The notes below the pieces were generated by a model. It was not told where the DNA came from. It worked only from the letters and a program-made list of their open reading frames with translations, and ran no database searches. The position numbers and the translations under genes were made by a program. This document shows positions 1 to 5,383 of a DNA stretch of 5,720 nt, piece by piece. Source of the stretch: Burkholderiales bacterium (GTDB lineage Bacteria > Pseudomonadota > Gammaproteobacteria > Burkholderiales > Usitatibacteraceae); the NCBI GenBank assembly GCA_025350945.1, contig JANXWW010000332.1, forward strand, positions 1-5,720. The letters are read 5' to 3'. Each line of letters begins with the position of its first letter. Position 1 is the first letter of the stretch.

Positions 1-252
1 AAACGCCAGTTTTAGCTTGGTGCCGACCCCATCGGTGCCCGACACCATCACCGGATTTTTATATTTTTTCGATACCTCCACCAGCGCACCAAATCCACCA
101 ATGCCGCCCAGCACCTCGGGACGCATGGTGCGTTTGGCGAAAGGCTTGATGTTCTCCACCAGTTGATCGCCTGCGTCGATATCAACGCCTGCGTCTTTGT
201 AGGTCAATGGTGTAATGGAAGATGGTGTGGATTTTGATATGCCGGATGTCAT
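1..252 (-). CDS. purM: Phosphoribosylformylglycinamidine cyclo-ligase (AIR synthetase), N-terminal part
   Basis: PurM performs the fifth step of de novo purine synthesis in the cytosol: ATP-dependent ring closure of formylglycinamidine ribonucleotide to aminoimidazole ribonucleotide. I translated the 84 codons from an ATG at 252 to the window edge; the rest of the gene (about 350 residues in the family) lies outside. Diagnostic segments are YKDAGVDIDAGDQLV (residues 18-32), RPEVLGGIGGFGALVEV (44-60) and VSGTDGVGTKLKLAF (70-84). These match the start of E. coli PurM closely, including the glycine-rich loop and the SGTDGVGTK nucleotide/substrate segment. Residues 1-17 are a Ser/Thr-rich lead-in slightly longer than in E. 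coli. The gene is divergent from perM across 81 bp containing an inverted repeat. Only a weak GAG lies upstream of the start. No frameshift is seen in the visible part. Confidence 0.96.
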   Translation of the reverse strand, partial: MTSGISKSTPSSITPLTYKDAGVDIDAGDQLVENIKPFAKRTMRPEVLGGIGGFGALVEVSKKYKNPVMVSGTDGVGTKLKLAF

Positions 253-264
253 AAATAAGACTCG

Positions 265-295
265 GAAATTCAGCACGTTATTTCGGCTGAATTTC
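265..295. promoter_or_regulatory. Perfect 10-bp inverted repeat between purM and perM
   Basis: GAAATTCAGC at 265-274 is matched exactly by GCTGAATTTC at 286-295, with an 11-nt spacer. It lies 13-43 nt upstream of the purM start codon and 39-69 nt upstream of the perM start. It could be an operator for a dimeric regulator acting on either divergent gene, or a hairpin in the purM leader RNA. It does not look like the E. coli PurR box. There is no U-run on either side, so a terminator is unlikely. The repeat is observed; the function is inference. Confidence 0.5.
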
Positions 296-333
296 GGTTA
301 GGATGAATGTAACAAAACCAAATCTTACTGGAA

Positions 334-1488
334 ATGACGCCTAATCCGAAACGCCCGTTGCCGAGCCCGCCCGCACATCCATCCCGCCCACGCTGGCTAA
401 CGCGTATGCACGCGCGTGCGCACGCACGACCGCTCGCGTGGCTGGACCTGCATTTAGTCACACTAATGGCCGCGCTGGCCGTGTTCGCGCTGATTCTGTG
501 GGCGCTCTCGCCGATACTCGCTCCGTTTCTGGCGGCGGGCATCCTCGCCTATATTTTTGATCCGCTGGTCGATAAGCTGGAAGCCCGAGGATTACCGCGC
601 GCAGTCGGCACGGTGCTCGCGGTGCTGGCGCTGATTTTAGGTGTCGTGCTGCTGCTGGTAATTATCGTGCCGCTGTTCTCCACCGAAATCTCGCAGCTCG
701 TGGAGCAATTTCCGGCTTTTATCGAGCAAATCAAAACCACGGGCCTGCCGTGGCTGAATCAAAAACTGGGCACCTCGTTCACGCTTGATCCGACCGTGTT
801 TCGCCAATTCGTGACCGATAATTTGCAGGACGCAGGTGGAATTGCCAAACGTGTATTTGCGTCAGTTGGCGTCGGTGGCATGGCAGTGGTCGGCTTTGCG
901 GTGAACCTCGCTTTACTGCCGGTGGTGCTGTTTTATGTGTTGCGCGATTGGGATCATATCGTTGCCAGCGTGGATGCCATGGTGCCACGCCGATTCCACG
1001 ACACCGCATCCACATTGGCGCGTGAAATTGATGCGGTGCTTTCAGAATTTTTGCGCGGCCAATTAAGCGTGATGCTGCTGATGGCCGTTTTCTATGTCGC
1101 AGGGCTGTGGCTGGTCGGCCTGAAATTCGCGCTTCCGGTCGGGCTTATCACGGGCATTTTGGTATTTGTGCCCTATCTCGGCAGCGGCACCGGCTTGCTC
1201 TTGGGCACAGTGGCGGCGGTGATGCAGTTTCCATCGATTACCGGTGTGGCGATGGTGTGGGTGGTGTTCGGTGTGGGCCAGTTGCTGGAAGGTTTTGTCG
1301 TCACGCCGTGGCTGGTGGGTGACCGGATTGGCCTGCATCCGGTCGCGGTGATTTTCGCGTTGTTGGCGTTTGGGCAAGTTTTTGGATTTTTTGGTTTGCT
1401 GCTGGCGTTGCCTGCAAGTGCGGCGATTCTGGTGGGGCTCAGGCATGTGCAACGAAATTATCAGACCAGCGATTTATACAAAAAATAA
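334..1488 (+). CDS. perM: AI-2E family (PerM-type) inner-membrane transporter
   Basis: This is a 384-residue polytopic inner-membrane protein of the AI-2E/PerM family, whose members are described as exporters (autoinducer-2, Na+/H+ antiport) or putative permeases; the substrate here is unknown. Hydrophobic segments lie near residues 42-76, 92-123, 183-204, 244-300 (several helices) and 306-376. A large soluble loop spans about 124-180. The family hallmarks are present: RGQL (241-244), PYLGSGTG (280-287), GVGQLLEGFVVTPWLVGDRI (322-341) and GLHPVAVIFALLAFGQVFGF (342-361). The C-terminus QTSDLYKK is short and polar. The first 37 residues are Pro/Arg/His-rich and poorly conserved in kind, so initiation at Met25 (406) is possible; ATG334 has only a GGA two bases before it. 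G+C is visibly high (39 of 60 in 421-480). The purM/perM divergent pair is a familiar proteobacterial arrangement. The gene converges on a small gene starting at 1545. Confidence 0.93.
   Translation: MTPNPKRPLPSPPAHPSRPRWLTRMHARAHARPLAWLDLHLVTLMAALAVFALILWALSPILAPFLAAGILAYIFDPLVDKLEARGLPRAVGTVLAVLALILGVVLLLVIIVPLFSTEISQLVEQFPAFIEQIKTTGLPWLNQKLGTSFTLDPTVFRQFVTDNLQDAGGIAKRVFASVGVGGMAVVGFAVNLALLPVVLFYVLRDWDHIVASVDAMVPRRFHDTASTLAREIDAVLSEFLRGQLSVMLLMAVFYVAGLWLVGLKFALPVGLITGILVFVPYLGSGTGLLLGTVAAVMQFPSITGVAMVWVVFGVGQLLEGFVVTPWLVGDRIGLHPVAVIFALLAFGQVFGFFGLLLALPASAAILVGLRHVQRNYQTSDLYKK
400..428. repeat. 29-bp strictly alternating purine/pyrimidine tract (Z-DNA candidate)
   Basis: From A400 to G428 every base alternates between purine and pyrimidine, mainly CG and CA/TG steps. 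The run is broken at 399 and 429. It encodes part of the HARAHARP stretch in the basic N-terminal tail of perM and includes the alternative start ATG at 406. Long CG/CA alternating runs are the classical Z-DNA-prone sequence. The pattern is observed; any structural role is inference, and it may simply reflect Ala/Arg/His codons in a G+C-rich gene. Confidence 0.6.
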
Positions 1489-1492
1489 AATT

Positions 1493-1529
1493 CCGCAATT
1501 AAATGATCATCCCGAAATTAAATGATCGT
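1493..1529. repeat. Two adjacent 18-bp direct repeats in a convergent spacer
   Basis: CCGCAATTAAATGATCAT (1493-1510) is followed one base later by CCGAAATTAAATGATCGT (1512-1529), 16 of 18 identical with a 19-bp period. The pair lies just after the perM stop codon and just before the 3' end of the leftward small gene. Each copy contains ATGATC, and the first includes the palindrome ATGATCAT. No clear terminator stem is visible in this 56-bp spacer. The repeat could be a small slippage duplication or a protein-binding site. Confidence 0.65.
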
Positions 1530-1544
1530 TACGCAAGCGCACAA

Positions 1545-2066
1545 TTATTCTTTCGGTGTTGGCTTAGGTGTCGTCTTTGCGCGAGACAATTTTCGCGCCG
1601 CTCTGAACAGCGCGGTGCGCTCCTTGAGTGTCGTCAGATGCGTCGATAATTGCTCAAAGAAATCGCGCGAGTTGTCGGTGGATGATGCATAGCGCGCAAC
1701 CAGTATCGACGCCTTCGGTCCGAAAGTGGATGACAAGGCATCTTCTGCGCACGCCATTTGCTCAGCAGAAAGTACGCCGCGGCGTCGTTCCGCTTTTTTC
1801 GCGAGCTCTTGTGTTGCCGTCAATTTTCTTTCGCGAAGCGTCTCCACGGCACGCTTTGCGCGATAAACGAACGTAGTGCGTTTGGCTTCATCATCAATTT
1901 CATTGGCAAGCTGGCGAACAATATCGCGCACGCCCCGCGTTTGATCAGTCGCCCGTTTTACGCTCTCGACCGCGCGAGCGCCATGGGTGGGCAGCAGCGC
2001 TTTTGAAAATTCAGCTAGAAGCGAAATTTCATCTTCATTTAAAGGGGGCAGCGCGGAATTTGTCAT
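1545..2066 (-). CDS. Uncharacterised protein with two diverged copies of a small helical domain
   Basis: I cannot give this 173/174-residue protein a firm family or function. It has no signal peptide or membrane segment and is rich in charged residues and Ala, suggesting a helical cytosolic protein; the tail (RAKTTPKPTPKE) looks disordered. Numbered from the GTG form, residues 29-73 and 116-160 align without gaps with about 12 of 45 identities (Gly, Ala, Val, Arg, Thr, Arg-Asp, Gln-Leu, Arg-Thr, Ala), so the protein looks like a tandem duplication at an 87-residue offset. The FGPKASILVARYAS...LSTHL....ER pattern resembles, from memory, the 'iGPiA-xx-lV' helical domain found at the C-terminus of some bacterial Ser/Thr kinases and caspase-like proteins; this link is tentative. 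The start may be the ATG at 2066 or the adjacent in-frame GTG at 2069; neither has a Shine-Dalgarno motif. It lies 61-64 bp downstream of nadA on the same strand and may be cotranscribed. Confidence 0.82.
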   Translation of the reverse strand: MTNSALPPLNEDEISLLAEFSKALLPTHGARAVESVKRATDQTRGVRDIVRQLANEIDDEAKRTTFVYRAKRAVETLRERKLTATQELAKKAERRRGVLSAEQMACAEDALSSTFGPKASILVARYASSTDNSRDFFEQLSTHLTTLKERTALFRAARKLSRAKTTPKPTPKE

Positions 2067-2130
2067 CACTTAATGTTTGCAAAAAAATAGTCTGAACGTG
2101 CGGCAAGTCAGGCATGGTGAAGCATAAAAT

Positions 2131-3267
2131 TTACGCAGGCCCCACGCCATCCCTGTTTGACCCTGGTGCTTGAGTGAGGACAGCGCCGAGATTTAAGCCC
2201 TTCGCAAAATCGAGCATGCGCTGAATCGATAGTTTGGCGCGACTGCCAATTTCTGCATCAACGTGAATTTCATTTGCGCCATTTGCCAACACTTCCGCCA
2301 AATTCGCCAATCCATTCATCGCCATCCACGGACAATGCGCGCAGCTTTTGCAGGTGGCGGAATTGCCCGCTGTGGGCGCTTCAATAAATATTTTACCCGG
2401 TGCAGCCGCTTTCATTTTGTGAAAAATACCCTTGTCGGTGGCAACAATAAATTCGGTCGCATCGAGTGTTTGCGCGGCTTTAATAATCTGCGTGGTGGAG
2501 CCGACCACATCGGCCAATCGCACCACGCTCGCAGGCGATTCGGGATGCACCAAAATTTTTGCATGCGGGTGTTTTTTCTTTAATTCTTCCAACTCGAAAG
2601 TTTTGAATTCGTCATGAACAATACACGAGCCCTGCCACATCAGCATATCGGCACCCGTCTGTGATTGGATGTACGCGCCCAAATGCCGATCTGGTGCCCA
2701 CAGAATTTTCTTGCCCTGGGCATGTAAATGCTCAACGATTTTAAGCCCAATGCTTGACGTCACCATCCAGTCAGCACGTGCCTTCACGGCCGCGCTAGTA
2801 TTGGCGTAAACGACGACAGTACGATCAGGATATTCATCACAAAATTTATTGAATTCATCCGGCGGGCAGCCGAGATCGAGTGAGCATTCCGCTTCCAGTT
2901 CGGGCATCAACACACGTTTTTCCGGATTCAAAATTTTCGCGGTTTCGCCCATAAAGCGCACACCGCACACCACCACCGTTTTCGCCGGATGGTCGCGACC
3001 AAAACGTGCCATTTCCAGCGAGTCCGATACACAGCCGCCGGTTTCTTCCGCCAAATCCTGCAAATCCGGATGCACATAATAATGCGCGACCAACACCGCG
3101 TTTTGTTCTTTCAGCAAGCGTTTTATTTTTGCTTTAAGTTCAATCCGCTCATTGGGCGTTGGCTCATTCAGAACTTTTGCCCAAGCGTGTTCCGTGGAAA
3201 TTTTGGCACCGACTTTATTTGAGTGCGGGTGATCGTATTCAATGCGGATGGGCGCTAAGGTAGGCAT
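2131..3267 (-). CDS. nadA: Quinolinate synthase NadA ([4Fe-4S] enzyme)
   Basis: NadA condenses iminoaspartate (made by NadB) with dihydroxyacetone phosphate to give quinolinate, the precursor of NAD, in the cytosol. The 378-residue protein carries the family blocks VAHYYVHPDLQDLAEETGG (60-78), SDSLEMARFG (81-90), GVRFMGETAKIL (102-113), AECSLDLGCP (126-135), VVVYANTSAAVKARADW (151-167), SSIGLKIVEHLH (171-182), WQGSCIVHDEFK (211-222), HPESPASVV (241-249) and TCKSCAHCPWMAMNGL (305-320). The three cluster ligands of E. coli NadA (Cys113, 200, 297) correspond at a constant offset of 15 to Cys128, Cys215 and Cys312. It is about 30 residues longer than the E. coli protein, at both ends. The sequence looks betaproteobacterial. 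The start ATG at 3267 has a weak upstream GAG and a TATAAT box about 28 bp away. It follows kynU by 83 bp on the same strand. nadB and nadC are not in the window. Confidence 0.98.
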   Translation of the reverse strand: MPTLAPIRIEYDHPHSNKVGAKISTEHAWAKVLNEPTPNERIELKAKIKRLLKEQNAVLVAHYYVHPDLQDLAEETGGCVSDSLEMARFGRDHPAKTVVVCGVRFMGETAKILNPEKRVLMPELEAECSLDLGCPPDEFNKFCDEYPDRTVVVYANTSAAVKARADWMVTSSIGLKIVEHLHAQGKKILWAPDRHLGAYIQSQTGADMLMWQGSCIVHDEFKTFELEELKKKHPHAKILVHPESPASVVRLADVVGSTTQIIKAAQTLDATEFIVATDKGIFHKMKAAAPGKIFIEAPTAGNSATCKSCAHCPWMAMNGLANLAEVLANGANEIHVDAEIGSRAKLSIQRMLDFAKGLNLGAVLTQAPGSNRDGVGPA

Positions 3268-3295
3268 GGCTTCGAACTCAATGGCGATAATGAAA

Positions 3296-3301
3296 ATTAT
3301 A
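3296..3301 (-). promoter_or_regulatory. Probable -10 box for nadA
   Basis: Read on the minus strand, 3301-3296 is a perfect TATAAT. It lies 28 bp upstream of the nadA ATG, which predicts a transcript start near 3289 and a leader of roughly 20-25 nt. The -35 is unclear: TTTTTG at 16-bp spacing is poor, and the better TTGAAT (3328-3323) sits 21 bp away, too far for normal sigma-70. If functional, nadA can be transcribed independently of kynU. Confidence 0.4.
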
Positions 3302-3350
3302 GATCAGACGTTGCGTGCAAAAATTCAACTCTAAATTATGAGTTTAATTA

Positions 3351-4634
3351 TTACGTGACAATATTTTTCGTTTGATATTGCGCGGCTGTCCATTCCTCGG
3401 TCCGCATTACATCGCGAATTGTCATCACCGCATGCCAGACATCGATAAAACGCGTGTACAGCGGGGTAAATCCAAAGCGCAATAAATTGGGCTGACGAAA
3501 GTCGCCAATCACATTTCGCGCGATCAGTGCCTGCATGATCGCATACCCGTGAGGATGGGCAAATGACAAGTGACTCGCGCGCGATTCATGCGCACGCGGC
3601 GAGACGCAGGTGAAATTAAATGGCTGACAATATTCATCCATCAATTGTAAAAAAAGATCACTGAGCGCTATTGATTTTTGTCGAATCGCGGCAATCGAAA
3701 TATTTTCAAACGTATCCAGGCCGCATTCCAGTGCTGCCATCGCAATCGCTGAATGGGTGCCGCATAAAAAACGATTCATGCCCACTGCTGGTGAATATTC
3801 AGCCGCGAAAGCAAACGGTGCTGCATGCCCAAACCAGCCGGAAAGTGGCGTCGCTAATTGTGCTTGTAGCTTTTCAGTTACGTATAAATAAGCCGGTGCG
3901 CCAGGCCCGCCGTTCAGATATTTGTAACCACAACCTACTGCGAATTCCGCGCCATCGAGATTTAAATTAATGGGAAGTGCGCCCGCACTGTGGCTCAGAT
4001 CCCAAACGATATTTGTGTTGGCCACTTTGGCTGCCGCATTTAGCGTAGCCATGTTATGAACATGTCCGGTGCGGTAATCCACATGCGTAATGAGCGCGGC
4101 TGCGACGGTGTGATCGAGTGAATTTGTTATTTCATTGGCCTCGACTAATTTCAGCGTGAAACGATTGCCCAGCAATTGATTTAATCCTTGCGCGATATAC
4201 AGATCAGTCGGAAAATTTCCGCGTTCAGAAATAATAATGCGGCGATTCGCATCGTCACCCACGTGTGGCAATTGCAGCACACAGGCGAGCAGTTTGAAAA
4301 GATTGACAGAAGTTGAATCGGCGACGATAACTTCATTCGCGTTGGCACCAATCAGTGCAGCAATTTTAGCGCCCAGTTTTTGCGGCAAGCTGATCCAGTG
4401 ATGTTTGTTCCACGAGCGAATTAAATCGCGCCCCCATTGCTGCCCAATCACTTCCGCAATGCAAGCTGCCGTGGCGCGCGGCAATGCGCCCAGTGAATTG
4501 CCGTCGAGATAGATGAGATCGTCGGTGAGATCAAAACGCTCACGCGCGTGGCGCAGGTTATCTTGATCGTCAAGTGCTACACAGGATTCACGGGTAAGTT
4601 CGTGGGTAACGCACGATGTCATAATTTCATTCAT
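3351..4634 (-). CDS. kynU: Kynureninase (PLP-dependent)
   Basis: Kynureninase hydrolyses L-kynurenine to anthranilate and alanine (or 3-hydroxykynurenine to 3-hydroxyanthranilate). It is a fold-type I PLP enzyme of the class V aminotransferase superfamily, usually a cytosolic homodimer. Numbering from an in-frame TTG at 4640, I see YLDGNSLGALP (44-54), RSWNKHHW (75-82), SVNLFKLLA (111-119), NFPTDLYIAQGL (142-153), the PLP-binding DLSHSAGA (214-221), GYKYLNGGPGAPA with Schiff-base Lys240 (238-250), SGWFGH (267-272), RFLCGT (290-295) and FRQPNLLRFGFTPLY (381-395), with Arg388 expected to bind the substrate carboxylate. Length matches the family (about 416). Trp77, Gly294 and Thr295 match the kynurenine-preferring bacterial set (P. 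fluorescens Trp64/Gly281/Thr282), not human His/Ser/Asn. The start is uncertain: ATG at 4634 (used) or 4622, which is nearer the usual length; none has a clear Shine-Dalgarno. No kynA or kynB is adjacent. Confidence 0.96.
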   Translation of the reverse strand: MNEIMTSCVTHELTRESCVALDDQDNLRHARERFDLTDDLIYLDGNSLGALPRATAACIAEVIGQQWGRDLIRSWNKHHWISLPQKLGAKIAALIGANANEVIVADSTSVNLFKLLACVLQLPHVGDDANRRIIISERGNFPTDLYIAQGLNQLLGNRFTLKLVEANEITNSLDHTVAAALITHVDYRTGHVHNMATLNAAAKVANTNIVWDLSHSAGALPINLNLDGAEFAVGCGYKYLNGGPGAPAYLYVTEKLQAQLATPLSGWFGHAAPFAFAAEYSPAVGMNRFLCGTHSAIAMAALECGLDTFENISIAAIRQKSIALSDLFLQLMDEYCQPFNFTCVSPRAHESRASHLSFAHPHGYAIMQALIARNVIGDFRQPNLLRFGFTPLYTRFIDVWHAVMTIRDVMRTEEWTAAQYQTKNIVT

Positions 4635-4691
4635 GCCCAATTATCGCAGAGCCCACATTCGAATTTGATGCAGTCGCGTTAATATGTTGTG
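4635..4691. promoter_or_regulatory. Short shared divergent control region of kynU and the methyltransferase
   Basis: Only about 57 bp separate the two divergent start codons, so any promoters must overlap. Leftward, GATAAT (4645-4640) is a plausible -10 for kynU; rightward, TAATAT (4680-4685) is a plausible -10 for the methyltransferase. Both lie so close to the start codons that leaders would be very short or absent. No good -35 hexamer is found for either. Near the centre is the 8-bp palindrome ATTCGAAT (4657-4664). The promoter assignments are inference from short motifs in A+T-rich sequence. Confidence 0.3.
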
Positions 4692-5210
4692 ATGGAATCA
4701 ACACCAACATTAGCACCATCGTCGTGGGTGCTGCGTTTTGCGGACATCATCCCGAAAAATGGCTCGGTACTCGATGTTGCCTGTGGCGAGGGTCGTCACG
4801 CGCGAATGTTCGCCGCGATGGGCTTTGCGGTGGTGGCGGTGGATCGCGACGTAAGCGCGTTCGTTGGTCTGGCTGAGAACATCACATTGATTCAAGCCGA
4901 TCTGGAATTGAATCCCTGGCCGTTTGAAAATCGCCTATTCGCAGGTGTGGTGGTCACCAACTATCTGCATCGACCTTTGTTGCCGCTGTTGGTTTCCGCA
5001 GTGGCGCGCGGCGGCGTATTGATCTATGAAACATTTGCCGTGGGCAATGAGAAGTTCGGGCGGCCATCGCGCGCGGATTTTCTATTGCAACCCAACGAAT
5101 TGCTCGACGCTGTTCGTGGCGAGTTGGCGGTTGTTGCCTATGAAAATATTTTTACCAACGATCCCAAACCGGCCATGGTGCAACGGCTTGTGGCGACGCG
5201 CAAAGACTAA
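4692..5210 (+). CDS. Class I SAM-dependent methyltransferase, substrate unknown
   Basis: This is a small cytosolic Rossmann-fold methyltransferase of 172/173 residues. Numbered from the adjacent GTG at 4689, it has motif I VLDVACGEGRHA (27-38), the acidic loop after beta-2 VDRD (51-54), a motif III-like QADLE (69-73), VVVTNYLHRPLLP (87-99) at the motif IV position, and GGVLIYETFAVGNEKFGRPS (108-127). The E(K/R)FGRP...FLL.P.ELLD block, with the NYLHRP segment, marks a conserved subgroup of uncharacterised proteobacterial methyltransferases related in general form to TehB/UbiE-type enzymes. There is no added substrate-recognition domain, so a small-molecule substrate is more likely than a large RNA or protein, but this is a guess. 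The reading frame is closed by a stop at 4680-4682, which limits the start to GTG4689 or ATG4692; neither has a Shine-Dalgarno motif. It diverges from kynU, and the bidirectional terminator follows it. Confidence 0.92.
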   Translation: MESTPTLAPSSWVLRFADIIPKNGSVLDVACGEGRHARMFAAMGFAVVAVDRDVSAFVGLAENITLIQADLELNPWPFENRLFAGVVVTNYLHRPLLPLLVSAVARGGVLIYETFAVGNEKFGRPSRADFLLQPNELLDAVRGELAVVAYENIFTNDPKPAMVQRLVATRKD

Positions 5211-5219
5211 AAAAAGGCT

Positions 5220-5231
5220 AAATTTAAATTT
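5220..5231. repeat. 12-bp A/T palindrome
   Basis: AAATTTAAATTT at 5220-5231 is a perfect 12-bp palindrome 10 bp after the methyltransferase stop codon. It contains only A and T, so chance or a bend-prone A-tract is as likely as a specific binding site. Confidence 0.35.
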
Positions 5232-5252
5232 CAAACCCCAATATATACGGAT

Positions 5253-5278
5253 GTTTTCAGGCATATTTGCCTCAAAAC
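5253..5278 (+). repeat. Imperfect 11-bp hairpin downstream of the methyltransferase
   Basis: GTTTTCAGGCA (5253-5263) and TGCCTCAAAAC (5268-5278) pair over 11 positions around a TATT loop, with one central C/C mismatch. This is 10 of 11 paired bases in 26 nt. No U-run follows directly on the plus strand, so it is not a standard intrinsic terminator. It lies in the 3' untranslated part of the methyltransferase transcript, before the strong terminator at 5314, and could stabilise the RNA 3' end. An operator-like dyad in DNA is the alternative. Confidence 0.5.
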
Positions 5279-5313
5279 GCCTGCCAATGCTAGAGTTTGC
5301 ATAATTAAAATAA

Positions 5314-5349
5314 AAAATGCCCTGCGCATGAAATTGCGCAGGGCATTTT
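5314..5349. terminator. Bidirectional intrinsic terminator
   Basis: A perfect 15-bp stem pairs 5314-5328 with 5335-5349. The arms consist of AAAA, the G+C-rich TGCCCTGCGCA and their complement, around a 6-nt loop (TGAAAT). On the plus strand the stem ends in TTTT followed by ATTTTG; on the minus strand it ends in TTTT followed by TTATTTTAATT. It therefore carries U-rich tails in both directions, as expected between the convergent methyltransferase and the leftward gene ending at 5384. Confidence 0.92.
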
Positions 5350-5383
5350 ATTTTGCTTTGTTTCAATGCCAGCGGAATGCAAT

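Noticed and set aside
1063..1452. Long open frame on the minus strand opposite perM (His/Gln/Arg-rich)
   Set aside because: It mirrors hydrophobic perM codons, has an implausible composition, and perM is clearly the real gene.
2070..2130. A T-run (2090-2082 region, minus strand) after nadA as an intrinsic terminator
   Set aside because: The best preceding stem is only CTGA/TCAG (4 bp) with a large unpaired interior, so no convincing terminator hairpin exists.
2263..2583. Plus-strand open frame opposite nadA, and similar ones opposite kynU
   Set aside because: Cys/Arg/Phe-rich composition with no motifs, lying opposite highly conserved enzyme genes.
3327..3344. AACTC/GAGTT inverted repeat between kynU and nadA
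   Set aside because: Five-base arms with an 8-nt A/T loop are expected by chance in A+T-rich sequence.
3359..3380. CAATAT/ATATTG inverted repeat at the kynU 3' end
   Set aside because: Six A/T-rich pairs inside coding sequence, with no U-tract; too weak for a regulatory or terminator claim.
5026..5366. Open frames overlapping the methyltransferase end and running across the terminator on both strands
   Set aside because: They span the palindromic terminator and A/T-rich spacer and overlap a conserved gene in another frame; no family features.
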